From a virus, in IMG/VR virus record IMGVR_UViG_3300006805_000054, positions 1 through 41,735 of that record: a DNA stretch of 41,735 bases. One strand, 5' to 3'. The notes below the pieces were generated by a model. It made no database searches. It was not told the DNA's origin and saw only the letters and a list, made by a program, of their open reading frames with translations. Below are positions 14,234 through 21,512 of the stretch, one piece after another; the stretch's first letter is position 1, and each line of letters begins with the position of its first letter. Made by a program: the position numbers and the translations under genes.

Positions 14234-16312
14234 GTGGGCTCCTCGATCAACTTCTATCTGGAGCCCAAGCAGATATCGTTCTTGCAGGCCGCCGATGACG
14301 AGGTGCTGTACTCGGGCGGGTTCGGCGGCGGCAAGACCCTGATGGTGTGCCTCAAGGCGTTTGTGCGTGCCCAGCACCCCAGGGCGGTCGAGGTCCTGTG
14401 CCGGGCGGTCGAGGCGGACGTGCATGACACGATCCTGCCCACGCTGTTTGAGGGCAACGGCGCCACGCCGGCAATCCTGCAACCGGGCTGCTACATCTGG
14501 AACAAGGCGCGGAAGTGGATTCGGCTGCTGGGGCCGGGGCAGATGCCGCTCGGCATAATCCGATACCGCGGGCTAGGCGCGCACAACCAGCACAACCTCG
14601 AAAAGATGGGGTTCCGCGGTCAGAACGTGACCGGGGTGGGGATAGATCAGGTCGAGGAGATCAGCAGCAAGCAGTACAACAACGTGCTGGGGCGCGTCCG
14701 CGTGACGGACGAGGGCTTGACGCGGCAGGTCTACGGATCTGCGAACCCGTCCGCGCCGTCACACTTCCTTGCCCAGCGGTTCGGGATCAGGTCGTCCCAC
14801 TCGCCGGAGGTGACGCCCGAGATCGTGACGACGCTGGAGGCCAACGGGCGCAAGAACACCCTGCGGGCCATCCTGACGTGCCCGGCGGAGAACCCGCACC
14901 TGCCCGCCGACTACCTCGCTCGCCTTGCGTCCTACACAGGCGTCGAACGCCTCCGCTATGTGCTCGGGCGGTGGGTGGCGTCCGAGGGCATCGTGTACGA
15001 CAACTTCCTGCGGGACACCCACGTCAAGGACCGGCCGGGCCCGTGGGCACGCGCCATCGTGGCGATCGACGACGGCACCTCGAAGCCCGCGGCGATGCTG
15101 CTGGTCCTGATCGACCACGACGGGAAGCGGCACTACGCCGAGGAGTGCCACCGGGCGGGCATGAGCGACCACGAGAAGGTCATGCGGGTGGAGGCGTGGA
15201 GCCACAAGTACGGGCCGCTCGACGCGGTGGTGGTGGACCCGGCAGCCGCGGCGCTGAAACTGTCGCTGTCCCGCGTCGGGCTCCCCGTGTTCGACGGCCG
15301 CAACGAGGTCAGGCCCGGCATCAGCGTTGTTCGTTCGGGGCTGGACCCGGGCGTGGACGGCGAGCCGGGGTGGACCATCGCGGAGCGGTGCGTGAAGACC
15401 ATCGGGGAGCTGGAGGGGTACATGTGGGACCCCAACAGCAAGGACGAGAAGCCGATCAAGAGGGACGACCACGGGCCGGACGCGATCCGGTACGCCGAGC
15501 AGCACCTCTACGCCCCGCCGGCGCTGGTCTTTGCGATCGACCCCGACATGGAGGCGGTGGCAAAGCACGCCCAGGCGGCATGGCGGGGAACACTGGTGCA
15601 TGAGCACCCGATCGGGCGCGAGATGGACATGAGCCTCGCGGCTGGTCGGTGGCGGGACATCACCCTCGAGCGCGACGCCAAGGGACCGCTGCGGCTGTGG
15701 CGGAAGCCGGTCCGCGACCTTACGGCAAAGATCAACATATTCGTCTCGGTCGGGCACGGGCAGAATCAGAGCCACCTGGTCATGGCGGACATGCGGACGA
15801 AGCAGATCACGGGCGAGTTCGTGGCACCCATCACGCCCGAGCGGCTTTCGCGGGTAGCGGCCATGCTGGCGCTGTACTTCGGCGACGAGGACGGGCAGGC
15901 GTCCGTCGGCGTCATGGCCAACACCCCGGGCAAGGTGTTCGCGCAGAGCCTTGGGCAGATCGGGTACGGGGCGGACCTGTGGGAGCCGGACCCCAAGGAG
16001 TTCGCCGAGGCGGTCGGGATGCTGCGGGCGGCGTGGGAGACGCGGGCGTTCGCCGAGCCGACCGCGCAGGCGATTGCAACCGCCCGGCAGTACGTCTACT
16101 CGGGCTCGACGATCATGCACGCGAGCCTGGTGGGCGACATGGAGCGCCGGGGCCAGTACGCCGACGGCATCATCGCCCGCGCGGGCCTGTGGCGGGCTAT
16201 CGCGGGCCAGGAATACAGCCACGACCCGGGGCTGGAGCACCTCCCCAGCACACTTGGCGACCTGCGGGAGCGGGCAAAGGCCGGTTTGATCCGCACGGGC
16301 ACGAGGCGCTAA
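14234..16312 (+). CDS. terL: Terminase large subunit with extra C-terminal domain
   Basis: 692 residues from GTG 14234. The ATPase motor has GGFGGGKT (28-35, Walker A) and VGIDQVEEI with Asp138 and Glu141/142 (Walker B and catalytic Glu). A complete nuclease domain follows: Asp279 in VAIDDGT, VVVDPAA near residue 335, and Asp416 in HGPDAIRYA, the metal ligands of the RNase H-like fold. It packages DNA into the prohead and cuts concatemers. The protein is unusually long. Residues about 495-665 look like another terminase-nuclease fold (NIFVSVGHGQNQSHLVMADM, EFVAPITPERLSRVAAML, VGVMANTPGKVFAQSLGQIGY, ADGIIARAGLWRAI), but the expected acidic ligands are missing. Confidence 0.92.
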   Translation: MGSSINFYLEPKQISFLQAADDEVLYSGGFGGGKTLMVCLKAFVRAQHPRAVEVLCRAVEADVHDTILPTLFEGNGATPAILQPGCYIWNKARKWIRLLGPGQMPLGIIRYRGLGAHNQHNLEKMGFRGQNVTGVGIDQVEEISSKQYNNVLGRVRVTDEGLTRQVYGSANPSAPSHFLAQRFGIRSSHSPEVTPEIVTTLEANGRKNTLRAILTCPAENPHLPADYLARLASYTGVERLRYVLGRWVASEGIVYDNFLRDTHVKDRPGPWARAIVAIDDGTSKPAAMLLVLIDHDGKRHYAEECHRAGMSDHEKVMRVEAWSHKYGPLDAVVVDPAAAALKLSLSRVGLPVFDGRNEVRPGISVVRSGLDPGVDGEPGWTIAERCVKTIGELEGYMWDPNSKDEKPIKRDDHGPDAIRYAEQHLYAPPALVFAIDPDMEAVAKHAQAAWRGTLVHEHPIGREMDMSLAAGRWRDITLERDAKGPLRLWRKPVRDLTAKINIFVSVGHGQNQSHLVMADMRTKQITGEFVAPITPERLSRVAAMLALYFGDEDGQASVGVMANTPGKVFAQSLGQIGYGADLWEPDPKEFAEAVGMLRAAWETRAFAEPTAQAIATARQYVYSGSTIMHASLVGDMERRGQYADGIIARAGLWRAIAGQEYSHDPGLEHLPSTLGDLRERAKAGLIRTGTRR

Positions 16313-16349
16313 GGTTCATGGGTTGCACGGGCGCTCAGAGAGCGCCGCG
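16310..16349 (+). promoter_or_regulatory. Promoter-hairpin leader 3
   Basis: TAAGGT (16310-16315) overlaps the terminase stop codon. After five bases comes GGTTGCACGGGCGC. GGCGCTC (16330-16336), loop AGA, GAGCGCC (16340-16346) is a perfect 7-bp hairpin, ending four bases before ATG 16350. The purine loop AGAGA is the only candidate ribosome site and is weak. Spacing from hexamer to stem is 20 bases, exactly as in leaders 1 and 2. Confidence 0.6.
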
Positions 16350-18170
16350 ATGCTGACCAACCGCTCCACGATGCCTGACGCCGCGAGACTCCTGCGGTTT
16401 ATCCGGGAGGCGAGGCGGTCCCCGGCGTCTCCGGTGCATCGGCTGTCCAGTTTTATCAAGATCGCGCACCGGCAGATCGGCGGGGCCTGGTGGGCTGGCG
16501 GGGCATCGGTTGGCGGACGGACGTTCTCAAACTCAGAGCCGTACTCGATGCTCGGTGAGACGGTCCGCACCTATCTCCCGCACCTGATGGGTGACGGGAT
16601 CATGCCCACGATCGACCCGCTGATGTCCCAGAACCGTGGCTGGGCGAAGATTCTGCAACTGCGGATGCGCAAGTGGGTGGACGACACCGGGTACGTCGGC
16701 ATCGACGAGGCGTGCCTCCTGGACGCCCTGTGCGGGATCAGCGTGCAGTACGTGATGCGCAACGTGGGCGGCCCGATGTTCTCCGACGGGGCCGACATGA
16801 TCGACACCGGCTCCCCCGTGGCGCTCCGCGTGCCGATCGAGCGGATGGTGGTGTCGCCAGATGCGGAATCGTGGGACACAGCGCCGGGCATCGGGCACTA
16901 CTACGAGGCGGATCGGTCGGCCATGCTCGAACGCGGCGTTGGAAATCCGGACGTGCTGATGAAGTGCCGGAACGTCTGGGACCAGAGCGATTCGGACATG
17001 GTGGCGCGGGAGGAGAAGTACGACGGCGACCGGACATCCGACCAGTACCTTGAGGACAAGATCAGGCTCTACGACCTGGTGTACACCTACGCCGGGCGTC
17101 GGTTCTGCTGCACGCTCCCGGCTGAGGAGGGGCACGAGGGCTTCGTTGTGGACCCATACGAGATCATCGACGAGCCCGAGGGGAGCCGGTACGTCGTCAC
17201 GGCGCTCAACACAATCCCCGGGAGCCTGACGCCGGTATCGCCGGCGATGGTCATCATGGACGCCCACCTTGCCAAGTCGCGGGCGCTGTCGAAGCTCATG
17301 GAGCAGATCGAGACGCTGAAGCGCAAGTTCGTGTTCAAGCCGGGCCAGCAACGGTTGGTCATGTCGCTGCTGGACCCCAACGGCGATGCGTGGGTGGCGG
17401 GTGACCCCGACTCGTTCAAGGAGACGGTCATCGGCGGGATGGTCAAGGAGCTGCTGGACGGGTACGGGTTCCTTGACGCCCTCGGCAAGCAGATCGGTCC
17501 GAACGTGCAGCTCGCGGGCGGGAGCGATGATCCGTCGGACACGGCGACGGGAACAAGCGTGCTCGCCGGCAACGCCGCGGTGGTGCTGGGGTACTGGAAG
17601 CGCAAGATCAACGATGGTCGCACGGCGGTCCTGCGCCGGGTGGCGTCGATGCTGACCAACTCCTACGAGCGGATGGAGTTCGAGATTCCCGCCGGCCCGG
17701 GAGTGTCGATCCCGGTCGTGTGGGAGCCGTCGAGGCACCAGCTCTCCTACGACATGTTCAAGTACGGGGTGAAGCCGTCGTCGAACATGGCGGGCATGGA
17801 CGCGCGGGCGAGGCTGCGGAGCATGGCCGAGCTGTTCACGGCCCTGCCGAACATGGTGCAGGTGGTTGTCGGGCTTGGCGGCGACCCGAGCAAGGTGGTC
17901 CGCGTCCTGTCCGACCTGGCGGAAGCCCCGGAACTGGACGAGATGCTGCCGACGCCGGATATGCGGTCGATCCAAATGCTGCTGCTCCAGAACCTTGGGC
18001 AGTCCGGGAGGTTGACCCCGGGCGGAATGCCGGGCATGGCCCCAGGAATGGCCCAGGGCATGGTGCCGGGCATGGCGCCGGGCATGGCCCAGGGTCAGTT
18101 ACCAGCCGCGGGCCCCATGACGCCCTTGGCGCAGGTGCAGTCTGACGCAGGCAGGTCGGTCCCGGCGTGA
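16350..18170 (+). CDS. Portal protein
   Basis: 606 residues from ATG 16350, placed by the hairpin leader; the extension to 16323 enters the leader. Assigned by position after the terminase, size and fold cues: an N-terminal helical/beta region (YSMLGETVRTYLPHLMGDGI), a long helical stem (AHLAKSRALSKLMEQIETLKRK), and a helix-rich end (GYWKRKINDGRTAVLRRVASML). Portals are dodecameric rings at one vertex through which DNA enters and leaves. The last 45 residues repeat PGM/AQGM units (GMPGMAPGMAQGM), a flexible Met/Gly/Pro tail seen in some short-tailed phages. No strong signature motif, so the call depends on context. Confidence 0.78.
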   Translation: MLTNRSTMPDAARLLRFIREARRSPASPVHRLSSFIKIAHRQIGGAWWAGGASVGGRTFSNSEPYSMLGETVRTYLPHLMGDGIMPTIDPLMSQNRGWAKILQLRMRKWVDDTGYVGIDEACLLDALCGISVQYVMRNVGGPMFSDGADMIDTGSPVALRVPIERMVVSPDAESWDTAPGIGHYYEADRSAMLERGVGNPDVLMKCRNVWDQSDSDMVAREEKYDGDRTSDQYLEDKIRLYDLVYTYAGRRFCCTLPAEEGHEGFVVDPYEIIDEPEGSRYVVTALNTIPGSLTPVSPAMVIMDAHLAKSRALSKLMEQIETLKRKFVFKPGQQRLVMSLLDPNGDAWVAGDPDSFKETVIGGMVKELLDGYGFLDALGKQIGPNVQLAGGSDDPSDTATGTSVLAGNAAVVLGYWKRKINDGRTAVLRRVASMLTNSYERMEFEIPAGPGVSIPVVWEPSRHQLSYDMFKYGVKPSSNMAGMDARARLRSMAELFTALPNMVQVVVGLGGDPSKVVRVLSDLAEAPELDEMLPTPDMRSIQMLLLQNLGQSGRLTPGGMPGMAPGMAQGMVPGMAPGMAQGQLPAAGPMTPLAQVQSDAGRSVPA

Positions 18171-18227
18171 CAGCGGGCGGGTTAGGCGATACGATGCCCG
18201 CGAGAGGTGGAGCTAAGGAGCTCCACT
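18167..18227 (+). promoter_or_regulatory. Promoter-hairpin leader 4 with sigma70-like boxes
   Basis: GTGACA (18167-18172) and TACGAT (18190-18195) are 17 bases apart, a good -35/-10 pair. GTGGAGCT (18207-18214), loop AAGG, AGCTCCAC (18219-18226) is a perfect 8-bp hairpin one base before GTG 18228. The loop and next two bases give AAGGAG, seven bases from the start. The GGTTGC block of leaders 1-3 is absent but hexamer, hairpin and start spacing are the same. Confidence 0.65.
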
Positions 18228-18737
18228 GTGCGGACGATCGACACCCACTGCAACAACCTGTGCAACCAGGCTATCCGTGTCGAGGCAATCGACGAGCCAG
18301 GGTGCGGCGGCGCGAACCACAAGTACAACATCATCGGACCGTCGCGGCAAATGCTCGGCGTCGGCGAGGTGCCGACGTTCGGCCTGAACATCCGCTTTCA
18401 GGATGGGCCGCTCAAGGAAGCGGGTGTCAACGGCGTCACGAACGAGGCGCTGCTGGCGGTGCTGATCGACCGGATGCGGGGATTCCAGCGCGGGCCGTTC
18501 GCGTGTGATGAGAACGCCGCGGTGCTGACGGCGCTCGAAACGGCGATGGCGATCCTGCACGCCAGAACGCAGAGGCGAGACAAGGCGGGCGTCGAGGGCA
18601 CGCACGGCAAGGCTCCGGGCGACGGGGCGTTTGTTGACCTGGAAGCCGACGCGATGCCGAACGAGGCGATCCGCGTTCCGATCAAGCAGACCGGAATCGT
18701 GGGTATGGGTGCCGACGCCGCGGAGGCCGGGGCATGA
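18228..18737 (+). CDS. Acb2/Tad1-like hairpin-domain protein (putative nucleotide sponge)
   Basis: 169 residues from GTG 18228; the earlier ATG at 18207 lies inside the hairpin. An N-terminal beta-type part (NHKYNIIG, LNIRFQDGPLKEAGVNG) leads into the conserved helical hairpin: TNEALLAVLIDRMRGFQRGP (71-90), FACDENAAVLTALETAMAIL (91-110), HARTQRRDKAGVEGTH (111-126). This ENA...RT..R..GVEGTH pattern is the one I associate with the Acb2/Tad1 family, phage proteins that bind cyclic nucleotide or gcADPR-type signals and so blunt CBASS or Thoeris defence. Members are widespread and most are untested, so ligand and activity here are inference. It heads an eight-gene cassette and has its own promoter-hairpin leader. 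Confidence 0.65.
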   Translation: MRTIDTHCNNLCNQAIRVEAIDEPGCGGANHKYNIIGPSRQMLGVGEVPTFGLNIRFQDGPLKEAGVNGVTNEALLAVLIDRMRGFQRGPFACDENAAVLTALETAMAILHARTQRRDKAGVEGTHGKAPGDGAFVDLEADAMPNEAIRVPIKQTGIVGMGADAAEAGA

Positions 18738-19018
18738 GCCCGGTGAACCCGAACGACAAGTACGTGGCCGTGTGCATGTCGAAGGTGCGCCGGAGCGAAG
18801 AGGGCGCCAAGGAGCACGCGGCGGCGTTCAGGAAGCGGCACCCCGGGAGCAAGGCGCACGAGTACGAGTGCCACGTGTGCGGCTACTGGCACGTGTCGTG
18901 CAACACCGCGACCGCCAAGTACATGCGCAAGAGCAGCGGCACACCGGCAAGGGCGAGGTACACGAAGCGGGTGCGGGCGCACGAGGAGCGGCTGCGGCGG
19001 GAGAGGGAGGGAGAATGA
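18734..19018 (+). CDS. Small basic zinc-ribbon-like protein
   Basis: 94 residues; ATG overlaps the previous stop. A single CHVC pair at about 50-53 followed by GYWHVSC, with a further Cys, resembles a minimal zinc ribbon of the type common in phage proteins (YxCxxCxxWH). The remainder is Arg/Lys-rich (KVRRSEEGAKEHAAAFRKRH, HEERLRREREGE), consistent with RNA or DNA binding. No named family. It overlaps the following gene at ATGA. Confidence 0.65.
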   Translation: MSPVNPNDKYVAVCMSKVRRSEEGAKEHAAAFRKRHPGSKAHEYECHVCGYWHVSCNTATAKYMRKSSGTPARARYTKRVRAHEERLRREREGE

Positions 19019-19848
19019 GGGTTCAGTGCCCAGATTGCGATCGGTTCTTTGACGACCTGTACCGATGGGCGGTGTGCCCCCACCGATCACTCGGCGAATC
19101 ACCTCACGGGGCGGAGACGAAGCACATGACGGACCCGCGAAGCGACGAGTTCAAGCACCCTGAGGGCGATGAGTCGAAGGCCATCGACGCCATCCCGGCC
19201 GGCGTAGACACGGCAAAGTCGCTGGCCGAAGAGGGCTTGCGGCCTGGTGACTTTCTGCGGACGGACACGGGCGGCACCATCCAGACCAGCAACGACACGC
19301 CACCCGACGTTTTCAGAAAGCCGCACAGCACTACCCGGGCATCGTGCGGGCGCGTGGTCCACGTCTACTCGAACCGCTGGGAGGGCCCACGCCCCGGAAT
19401 CGTGACGCAGGCGTGGGGCGTCGGTTACGGGCGTCAACTCATCAACGTGACCGTCATCCCCGACGGCTGCAACGACCGCGGCTGGGTCGAGAATCATGCC
19501 GCGACCGGGCAGGGCACCAGCCTGGGCAGTATCGGCCTGTACGACCCGATGACGCCGGAGGATCGCACGTCACTCCTGCATCCTCCCGCAACGGGGCAAG
19601 ACCGCCCCGCCCGTTACCACGCCGAGTGGATGCCGTTCCAGGCCGGGCAGGCGGCGAAGACCGAGGACGTCACGAAGACGCTGGCGGCACGGGTGGCCAA
19701 GGTCGAGGACAACACCAAGACCGTGGCTGGCGCCGCCGCGCTCCTGCGCGACGCGATTCTGCTCCTGATGAAGAGTCGGGCCCTGTCGCTGTCGCAGACC
19801 GACCCGGCCACATACAGCGCCGTTATGGAAGCCCTCGGCAAGAAGTGA
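19015..19848 (+). CDS. Phage protein with N-terminal zinc-knuckle and central beta domain
   Basis: 277 residues. Residues 1-30 (VQCPDCDRFFDDLYRWAVCPH, described in part: Cys5, Cys8, Cys21, His23) match a short stand-alone phage zinc peptide. A second potential start (MTDPRSDEF, residue 38) suggests two genes fused into one frame. Residues about 110-175 (NRWEGPRPGIVTQAWG, LINVTVIPDGCND) match a common small phage domain of unknown role. The C-terminal 75 residues are helical (KTLAARVAKVEDNTKTV), and may trimerise. Terminator-like element B follows its stop. Confidence 0.7.
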   Translation: MRVQCPDCDRFFDDLYRWAVCPHRSLGESPHGAETKHMTDPRSDEFKHPEGDESKAIDAIPAGVDTAKSLAEEGLRPGDFLRTDTGGTIQTSNDTPPDVFRKPHSTTRASCGRVVHVYSNRWEGPRPGIVTQAWGVGYGRQLINVTVIPDGCNDRGWVENHAATGQGTSLGSIGLYDPMTPEDRTSLLHPPATGQDRPARYHAEWMPFQAGQAAKTEDVTKTLAARVAKVEDNTKTVAGAAALLRDAILLLMKSRALSLSQTDPATYSAVMEALGKK

Positions 19849-19858
19849 CCCCCCAGTC

Positions 19859-19888
19859 CCGCTCGCGGCTGGCGACGGCCGCGGGTGG
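19859..19888 (+). terminator. Hairpin terminator-like element B
   Basis: After the stop and a C-run, CGCGGC (19864-19869) pairs with GCCGCG (19878-19883), loop TGGCGACG, and the stem can be extended outwards through G-T pairs to about 19859-19888. TTTG follows. The loop shares GGCGACGG with element A, and both have C-run plus GTCCC before the stem. Confidence 0.5.
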
Positions 19889-19906
19889 TTTGCGAGAGGA
19901 GTAGGC

Positions 19907-20443
19907 GTGAGCAACAGGCAAGACGACAACCCCGGATACCCGATCGTTCCAGGCGCTGTGGACCACATCGACGACGAAGCCCTCTTGGTTGAGTTGATAG
20001 AGATGCTGGAGTCGCCCGAGTTCATCAGAAAGCGCCTCGGTTATGACCACTGGCGGGTTGGATCGTTTGACGTACTTCGGGCGAGATTGTTTGAGGTGCG
20101 GCGTCGGGCGAGCCCCGAAGCGTCGCACACCCGCCGATTCCGGAAGAAGCCCGTCGAGGTCGAAGCGATCCAGTGGTGGCCACCTGGTCATGTCGGGCAC
20201 GTGCCCGTCATCGGCGTCGAAAGGGGGCCACGCGCGGACCAGCCGTGGGGCGTGCCGACGCTCGAAGGGTTCATGGTCGCCAACCCTGGCGACTGGATCA
20301 TCACGGACGTCAAGGGCGAGAAGTACCCGTGCAAGCCCGACATCTTCAAGGCGACGTACGAGCCGGTTGACCAGCCAAAGGGATTCTGGGGCGGCTTGGT
20401 CGAGAGGGTTTTTCGGCCGAACACCGTGCCGGCCAAACAGTGA
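19907..20443 (+). CDS. Conserved phage protein (RFRKKPVEVEAIQW family)
   Basis: 178 residues from GTG 19907 with AGGAG upstream. The C-terminal half carries a widespread phage module: RFRKKPVEVEAIQWW (about 80-94), GVPTLEGFMVANPGDWIITD, then KGEKYPCKPDIFKATYEPVD. It is small, probably beta-rich, and is usually annotated only as a phage protein; its function is not known to me. The N-terminal 75 residues (DDEALLVELIEMLES, VLRARLFEVRRRA) are helical and particular to this copy. It is flanked by terminator-like elements B and C, so it may be a single-gene unit. Confidence 0.75.
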   Translation: MSNRQDDNPGYPIVPGAVDHIDDEALLVELIEMLESPEFIRKRLGYDHWRVGSFDVLRARLFEVRRRASPEASHTRRFRKKPVEVEAIQWWPPGHVGHVPVIGVERGPRADQPWGVPTLEGFMVANPGDWIITDVKGEKYPCKPDIFKATYEPVDQPKGFWGGLVERVFRPNTVPAKQ

Positions 20444-20453
20444 CCCCCAACGG

Positions 20454-20488
20454 GCGCCGTGGCCGGTGTGTGCCGGCCCGGCGCTTTT
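20454..20488 (+). terminator. Rho-independent terminator C
   Basis: GGCCGG (20461-20466), loop TGTGTG, CCGGCC (20473-20478); past one bulged T, GCGCCG (20454-20459) pairs with CGGCGC (20479-20484). TTTTC follows directly. The best terminator in the window. It lies between the stop of the upstream gene and the ribosome site GAAGGAG of the DUF3307-like gene. Confidence 0.75.
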
Positions 20489-20503
20489 CACGAAGGAGCG
20501 ACC

Positions 20504-20869
20504 ATGCAGTACGGCTACATCCTGTTCCTCATGCTGATGGCCCACGCCGTCTGCGACTTCGCACTCCAGTCAGACTGGATGGCCAAGGCCAAGGCGTCGA
20601 TCGTGCAGTCCGCGGGCCTGCCGTGGTGGTACGTCATGGCGATGCACTGCCTCATCAACGCGGCGGGCGTCTACGCCGTGGCGGCGTATGTCGGCGTGTC
20701 GGCCCCGCTCTGCGCCATGATCGCCGCGATGGAGTACATCGCGCACTTCGCAACCGACGCGACCAAGAGGCGGCTCTACATCAGCGCCATTTCAGACCAG
20801 GCGTTTCATGTCGTTGCCAAGGCCGCGTGGGCGTGGGTGTGCGTTGTCGGCGTCGAGGGGGCGGCATGA
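20504..20869 (+). CDS. DUF3307-like membrane protein
   Basis: 121 residues; ATG with GAAGGAG ribosome site. Four hydrophobic segments: ILFLMLMAHAVCDFALQ, YVMAMHCLINAAGVYAV, PLCAMIAAMEYIAHF and FHVVAKAAWAWVCVV. The polar positions typical of DUF3307 are present: H14 and D18 in AHAVCDF, Q22SDW, HCLIN, EYIAH with TDATK, and SDQAFH. The family is small, four-helix and found in phages and prophages; function unproven, possibly membrane remodelling or superinfection-related. Overlaps the next gene at ATGA. Confidence 0.82.
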   Translation: MQYGYILFLMLMAHAVCDFALQSDWMAKAKASIVQSAGLPWWYVMAMHCLINAAGVYAVAAYVGVSAPLCAMIAAMEYIAHFATDATKRRLYISAISDQAFHVVAKAAWAWVCVVGVEGAA

Positions 20870-21123
20870 GCAATCCAGACCTAGACGACCGCGAGCGGCG
20901 CCGAATGCAGGACGTGCTGGAACAGGCGAGGAAGCTGGTGGAAGGCGCCGGGTTCGACGCCGCGATCATCATGGCGACGTACCAGACCGAAGAGGGCGAC
21001 ACCGCCTGCGTGCATGCCAACGCCGGCAACTGGTACGCGCAGCTCGGGATGGCAACGAGCCTGATAACGCGGCGGAAAGAACAGGACGCGCTCGAACAGC
21101 GTCAAAAAGAAGAGGAGGACTGA
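20866..21123 (+). CDS. Small conserved phage protein
   Basis: 85 residues; ATG overlaps the previous stop. N-terminal helix (DDRERRRMQDVLEQARKL), then GAGFDAAIIMATYQTEEGDT and GNWYAQLGMATSLITRR, a pattern shared by many small phage proteins in which a strand ending in T is followed by GNWYA. No biochemical function is known to me. The acidic/basic C-terminus (QRQKEEED) lies three bases before the next start. Confidence 0.65.
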   Translation: MSNPDLDDRERRRMQDVLEQARKLVEGAGFDAAIIMATYQTEEGDTACVHANAGNWYAQLGMATSLITRRKEQDALEQRQKEEED

Positions 21124-21125
21124 CG

Positions 21126-21512
21126 ATGCCGCTCTACCCAATCAAGTGCGGGTGTGGCTTTGCGGGCGACGTGTTCGCCAAGGTGGGGGAACTGGACTCT
21201 GGGGGACAACTCTGGTGCCCCTTGTGCGGCACCAGGGCGGAGCAGGACTACGCCCGCAAGGCCATCGGGGTCTTGCGGAACGAGCTCCACGGGCGCCGCC
21301 GCGAGAGCATCGAGATCGCGGCAAAGCCCCACGAGGTCGCGCGGCTGCGACGCATGTACGGCGACTCGGGCAAGTGCTGGCAGGATGACGGATCCGTGCG
21401 GTTCACCGACAAGAGCGACGCCGCGGCGTTCTTCCGCAAGGAGGAAGAGGTCAAGAAGCGTCTGCGTGAGAAGAAGGCCGCGCGTGACGCCAAGGCGAAG
21501 GGGAAGGTGTGA
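21126..21512 (+). CDS. Zinc-ribbon phage protein
   Basis: 128 residues; GAGGA ribosome site just upstream. The N-terminus has Cys8 and Cys10 (KCGCGF) and a CPLC pair near residue 32, the layout of an FmdB-like or zinc-ribbon head. The centre is helical (KAIGVLRNELHGRRRES), and GKCWQDDGSVRFTDKSDAAAF is a recurring phage motif. A long charged helix ends the protein (EEEVKKRLREKKAARD). Probably nucleic-acid associated, role unknown. GTG of the next gene overlaps its stop. Confidence 0.7.
   Translation: MPLYPIKCGCGFAGDVFAKVGELDSGGQLWCPLCGTRAEQDYARKAIGVLRNELHGRRRESIEIAAKPHEVARLRRMYGDSGKCWQDDGSVRFTDKSDAAAFFRKEEEVKKRLREKKAARDAKAKGKV

Noticed and set aside
16285-16290. TTTGAT as a -35 box for leader 3
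   Set aside because: The spacer to TAAGGT would be 19 bases and nothing similar is present upstream of leaders 1 and 2.
14759-17975. Two minus-strand frames of over 480 codons opposite terminase and portal
   Set aside because: Typical antisense shadows in GC-rich DNA; the + strand has conserved Walker and nuclease motifs.
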